Origin: CAZKNF01 sp964554105
GTDB lineage: Bacteria; Bacteroidota; Rhodothermia; Rhodothermales; VXPQ01
Length of the DNA stretch: 7,997 nt
Assembly (NCBI GenBank): GCA_964554105.1
Contig: CAZKNF010000106.1
Location: 1-7,997, forward strand
Direction: 5' to 3'
A program made the translations under genes and the position numbers. The notes beneath the pieces were generated by a model. The model ran no database searches. It was not told the DNA's origin and saw only the letters and a program-made list of their open reading frames with translations. Shown here in pieces: positions 5,783-7,997 of this stretch. How positions within the stretch are numbered: the stretch's first letter is position 1; every line of letters begins with the position of its first letter.

Positions 5783-6073
5783 ATGATCATCGTACACGAC
5801 ATATTCGTTTGCAAGCCGGGCAATGCCAGCAAGATGGCCGAGCTATTCAAGGAGTGGGCGGAAAATCAGGAAGAGACGTATGTGATGACCGATATCACGG
5901 GGCAATGGCACCGTGTCATCGTGGCGAGCACTCACGACAGCCTTGCTGCGTACGAAGAGAACACGAAGAAGATGATGGCCGATACGCCCGAGAATCGGGC
6001 CATGAACGATAAGTTCAAGAACATGAACGAGATGTATGTATCCGGCAGCCGCGAGATTTACAAAGTCTGGTAA
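5783..6073 (+). CDS. Small dimeric alpha/beta-barrel (ABM-like) protein
   Basis: The ATG at 5783 starts a 96-residue protein, MIIVHDIFVCKPGNASKMAE, ending at the TAA at 6071-6073. The length and pattern fit the ferredoxin-like dimeric alpha/beta-barrel superfamily (antibiotic biosynthesis monooxygenase, NIPSNAP-like). These show a first strand, a helix (ASKMAELFKEWAEN), strands VMTDITGQWHRVIVAST, a second helix and a last strand EMYVSGSREIYKVW. Such proteins act as cofactor-free monooxygenases, heme-degrading enzymes or small-ligand binders; nothing here fixes the substrate. No good Shine-Dalgarno sequence precedes it, so translation may be coupled or weak. It lies between the VOC and methyltransferase genes in the same direction. 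Confidence 0.82.
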   Translation: MIIVHDIFVCKPGNASKMAELFKEWAENQEETYVMTDITGQWHRVIVASTHDSLAAYEENTKKMMADTPENRAMNDKFKNMNEMYVSGSREIYKVW

Positions 6074-6139
6074 ACATCTTTCCAAACAATCTCCCGCAAT
6101 GCTGGAGTGCCTACAAAAGTCAAGCGGCAGCTAACCTGA

Positions 6140-6784
6140 ATGCCACGATCTGACTGGGACGACCGATACGCTACCGGCGATATTCCGTGGGATATCGGAG
6201 AGCCTCTCGATTATCTCGTTGAGTTCGTCCGTTCCCGGCCCGTCCTGCCGGGCCGCGCCCTTGACGTCGGCTGCGGCACGGGCACCAATTCGATATGGAT
6301 GGCCAGGCAGGGGTTCAACGTACTCGGCGTAGACATCTCGAGCATCGCCATCGACCAAGCTCGCGAAAAAATGGGCGATTCAGATCTTCCCGCTCGCTTC
6401 GACACGCTAGATTTTCTGAATGAGCCCGTTCCCGGCGGTCCGTTCGATTTCATCGTCGACGTCGGGTGCTTCCATATTTTTGACGAGGCAGACGTTCGGT
6501 CGCGGTTTGCCGAGCGCGTAGCTGCCGTGCTAGACCAGGAAGGACTCTGGCTGAGCCTGATCGGCAGCACCGAAGGTCCCGAGCGCGATCACGGCCCGCC
6601 GCGCCGATCTTTACGAGATGTAGTTGACGCGGTCGAGCCGAGCCTCGAGATCCTGGAAATTCGCTCAATCGATTTTCGGGCGCACATCCCGACACCCGCC
6701 GCCGCGTGGCAGTGTCTTGCGCGTCCGCGTCGAGTACCGGCGCAGCCCTCGACATTTGTTGATAATCCTCTTCCCGCGTCGTAG
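6140..6784 (+). CDS. Class I SAM-dependent methyltransferase
   Basis: The 214-residue protein starts with WDDRYATGDIPWDIGEP (residues 6-22), typical of small methyltransferases in the thiopurine/TehB-like group. The SAM-binding motif I is ALDVGCGTG (40-48), the acidic residue ending strand 2 is Asp65 in VLGVDIS, and a further Asp91 sits in the motif II region. FDFIVDVGCFHIF (102-114) carries the segment following strand 4. The C-terminus is rich in Pro and Arg and ends near the family's usual length. These enzymes methylate small thiols, tellurite/selenite or other small molecules; the exact substrate cannot be told from sequence. The start at 6140 is the most upstream ATG with a sensible N-terminus; the ribosome site is weak. 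The sequence is intact and GC-rich. Confidence 0.9.
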   Translation: MPRSDWDDRYATGDIPWDIGEPLDYLVEFVRSRPVLPGRALDVGCGTGTNSIWMARQGFNVLGVDISSIAIDQAREKMGDSDLPARFDTLDFLNEPVPGGPFDFIVDVGCFHIFDEADVRSRFAERVAAVLDQEGLWLSLIGSTEGPERDHGPPRRSLRDVVDAVEPSLEILEIRSIDFRAHIPTPAAAWQCLARPRRVPAQPSTFVDNPLPAS

Positions 6785-6821
6785 CATCAGCCATCACCCT
6801 CCAAATATCGCGGTGACTCCG

Positions 6822-7268
6822 ATGACTGCTATAGCCGAAACCGCACCCTCGAAAACGCCGGTGCACCTCTGGATCGTCGGCGGACTCTCGCTCCTGTGGA
6901 ACGCGTTCGGAGCGTTTGACTACCTGATGACGCAGCTCCAATTCGAGCCGTACATGAGTAACTTCACCTCCGAGCAGCTGGAGTATTTCTATTCAATGCC
7001 GGCGTGGGTCGACGCCGGCTGGGCGCTGGGAGTCTGGGCAAGTGTCGCCGGCTCCGTGGGGCTCCTCCTCCGGAAATCGTGGGCGATCTGGGCTTTCGCT
7101 GTATCGCTCGCCGGAATGCTCGTCACCAGCATGTATACGTTCGTCCTATCAGACGGCTCGAGCATCATGGGAGAGGGCGCCGCCTATTTTTCGGCGGTCA
7201 TTTGGGTAGTGGCCATCGCGCTCCTGATCTACGCGATCCGGATGTCCGGGCGCGGCGTGCTGCAGTAA
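6822..7268 (+). CDS. Conserved four-helix inner-membrane protein
   Basis: The ATG at 6822 follows GGTGA with a 5-base gap and gives 148 residues. Four hydrophobic segments are visible: VHLWIVGGLSLLWNAFGAF (14-32), VDAGWALGVWASVAGSVGLLL (about 62-82), SWAIWAFAVSLAGMLVTSMY (about 86-105) and FSAVIWVVAIALLIYAI (about 122-139). A conserved-looking loop between helices 1 and 2 contains TSEQLEYFYSMPAWVDA. I recognise the type as a conserved small membrane protein of Proteobacteria and relatives, sometimes loosely labelled a transporter, but no function is established. It starts 37 bp after the methyltransferase stop codon, so the two may share a transcript. Confidence 0.82.
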   Translation: MTAIAETAPSKTPVHLWIVGGLSLLWNAFGAFDYLMTQLQFEPYMSNFTSEQLEYFYSMPAWVDAGWALGVWASVAGSVGLLLRKSWAIWAFAVSLAGMLVTSMYTFVLSDGSSIMGEGAAYFSAVIWVVAIALLIYAIRMSGRGVLQ

Positions 7269-7348
7269 TGAAGAAGGAGTCGCGGCCGTGCGCTCGCTGT
7301 CTGCGATCAGGCCGACATCCGGACGAGAATTTTCTCCGATGCTCGTAG
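7268..7348 (+). CDS. Possible 26-residue Cys-containing peptide
   Basis: An ATG overlaps the stop codon of the membrane protein (TAATG) and opens a 26-codon frame containing CARC and a final Cys, ending at the TAG at 7346-7348. The overlap would allow translational coupling, and the three cysteines could bind metal. It is very short and matches nothing I recognise, so chance is more likely. Confidence 0.2.
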   Translation: MKKESRPCARCLRSGRHPDENFLRCS

Positions 7349-7427
7349 GGTCGGAAGGGCCCAGCGGTTCGGGGAAGTCTGCGGTAGCGACTTTGATGCG
7401 AGTCAGAACGTAGGAGACCGACTGGCC

Positions 7428-7901
7428 ATGTCTAAGAGAGTTGACTCAGCTTCCAGGTTCATTCCAGCATCCGCGTCGGCCGTCTTCGCGGCCTTCGCCG
7501 AGCCGGGATCTCTGGAGCGGTGGATGCCGCCAGAGAACATGACCGCGACCATGCTCCATTTTGATTTTCGGGAAGGCGGCTCCTATCGGATGCGTCTCAG
7601 CTACAAGAACGCCGAGGGCGGGCGCGGCAAAACCTCGGATGATGCGGATGAGGTGAAGGTAGATTTAATCGAGCTGATAGATGGGAAACGCATCGAGCAG
7701 GCAGTCACATTCGAGAGCGACGATCCCGAATTTTCAGGTGTGATGCGGATGACATGGACGCTCGTCCCGGAGACCGACGGAACGCTCGTCACAATCCGCG
7801 CCGAGGATGTGCCGCGAGGAATTCGGCCGGAGGATCATCTCGCCGGTATGAATTCAACGCTGGACAATCTCGCTTCATTCCTCGGCGGCCAGCCCGGATG
7901 A
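7428..7901 (+). CDS. SRPBCC / AHSA1-type START-fold protein
   Basis: The 157-residue protein fits the AHSA1-like branch of the SRPBCC (Bet v1/START) fold: first strand DSASRFIPASASAVFAAF, helix with EPGSLERWMPP (residues about 28-38), HFDFREGGSYRMRL (about 45-58), later strands EQAVTF and MRMTWTLVPETDGTLVTI, and the long C-terminal helix HLAGMNSTLDNLASFLG. This fold binds hydrophobic ligands or acts on them; most members have no known substrate. AGGAG at 7412-7416 lies 11 bases before the ATG, a slightly long spacing. The gene is intact, co-directed with its neighbours, and separated by 159 bp from the membrane-protein gene. Confidence 0.88.
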   Translation: MSKRVDSASRFIPASASAVFAAFAEPGSLERWMPPENMTATMLHFDFREGGSYRMRLSYKNAEGGRGKTSDDADEVKVDLIELIDGKRIEQAVTFESDDPEFSGVMRMTWTLVPETDGTLVTIRAEDVPRGIRPEDHLAGMNSTLDNLASFLGGQPG

Positions 7902-7950
7902 TTCGAATACGGGGATGCACATCGCCACGGTCCATGCCATCGGGCGAGCT

Positions 7951-7965
7951 GCTACACCATGTAGC
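7951..7965 (+). other. Small hairpin downstream of the SRPBCC gene
   Basis: GCTACA and TGTAGC form a perfect 6-bp stem around CCA, about 50 bases past the stop codon. No T-run follows. It may be a weak terminator or incidental; the remaining bases to the window end show no gene. Confidence 0.3.
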
Positions 7966-7997
7966 GAATGGGACATCCCGCTGCGCTGCTCGTATAT

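Noticed and set aside
6074..6139. GCTAAC before the methyltransferase as an attC left half.
   Set aside because: No complementary right half or hairpin can be found around it.
7269..7427. The 159-bp gap before the SRPBCC gene as an attC or RNA element.
   Set aside because: It is GC-rich but shows no long paired arms, no R boxes and no clear promoter.

Overview
The window reads as an accessory region of a fairly GC-rich Gram-negative bacterium. Two predicted lipoproteins with lipoboxes and a periplasmic thioredoxin-like protein with a signal peptide point to a diderm envelope. I cannot place the organism to phylum. No rRNA, tRNA, CRISPR array, transposase or integrase gene is visible. Nearly all genes lie on the + strand, most stand alone between short unrelated spacers, and most belong to small detoxification, redox or small-molecule enzyme families. 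Two genes show a single missing base in the reading frame.

Left part (1-1999): a lipoprotein alpha/beta hydrolase, cut by the window edge, is followed after 5 bp by a frameshifted NmrA-type NAD(P)-binding protein. A long imperfect hairpin follows (1859-1999). It has the architecture of an integron attC recombination site: outer R boxes, an unpaired spacer, and L boxes with extrahelical bases 8 nt apart on one arm.

Middle (1990-2875): an unrecognised lipoprotein gene (2035-2796) lies between this attC and a second, shorter attC-like hairpin (2811-2875). The leader is about 45 nt and the tail about 14 nt, which is the compact layout of a gene cassette. This is the strongest unusual signal in the window: an integron-type cassette with no integrase in sight. 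A periplasmic TlpA-like gene follows (3014-3940). It converges on the only minus-strand gene (4028-4411), which encodes a beta-rich protein of unknown function and lacks a convincing start.

Right part (4442-7997): a 305-bp gene-poor stretch, then a frameshifted DoxX-family membrane protein, an exported VOC (glyoxalase-fold) protein, a small dimeric alpha/beta-barrel (ABM-like) protein, a class I SAM methyltransferase, a four-helix conserved membrane protein and a START/AHSA1-type SRPBCC protein. No convincing attC was found between these genes, so whether they also arrived as cassettes is open. No shared pathway can be read from them; together they look like a collection of stress or detoxification functions rather than one operon.
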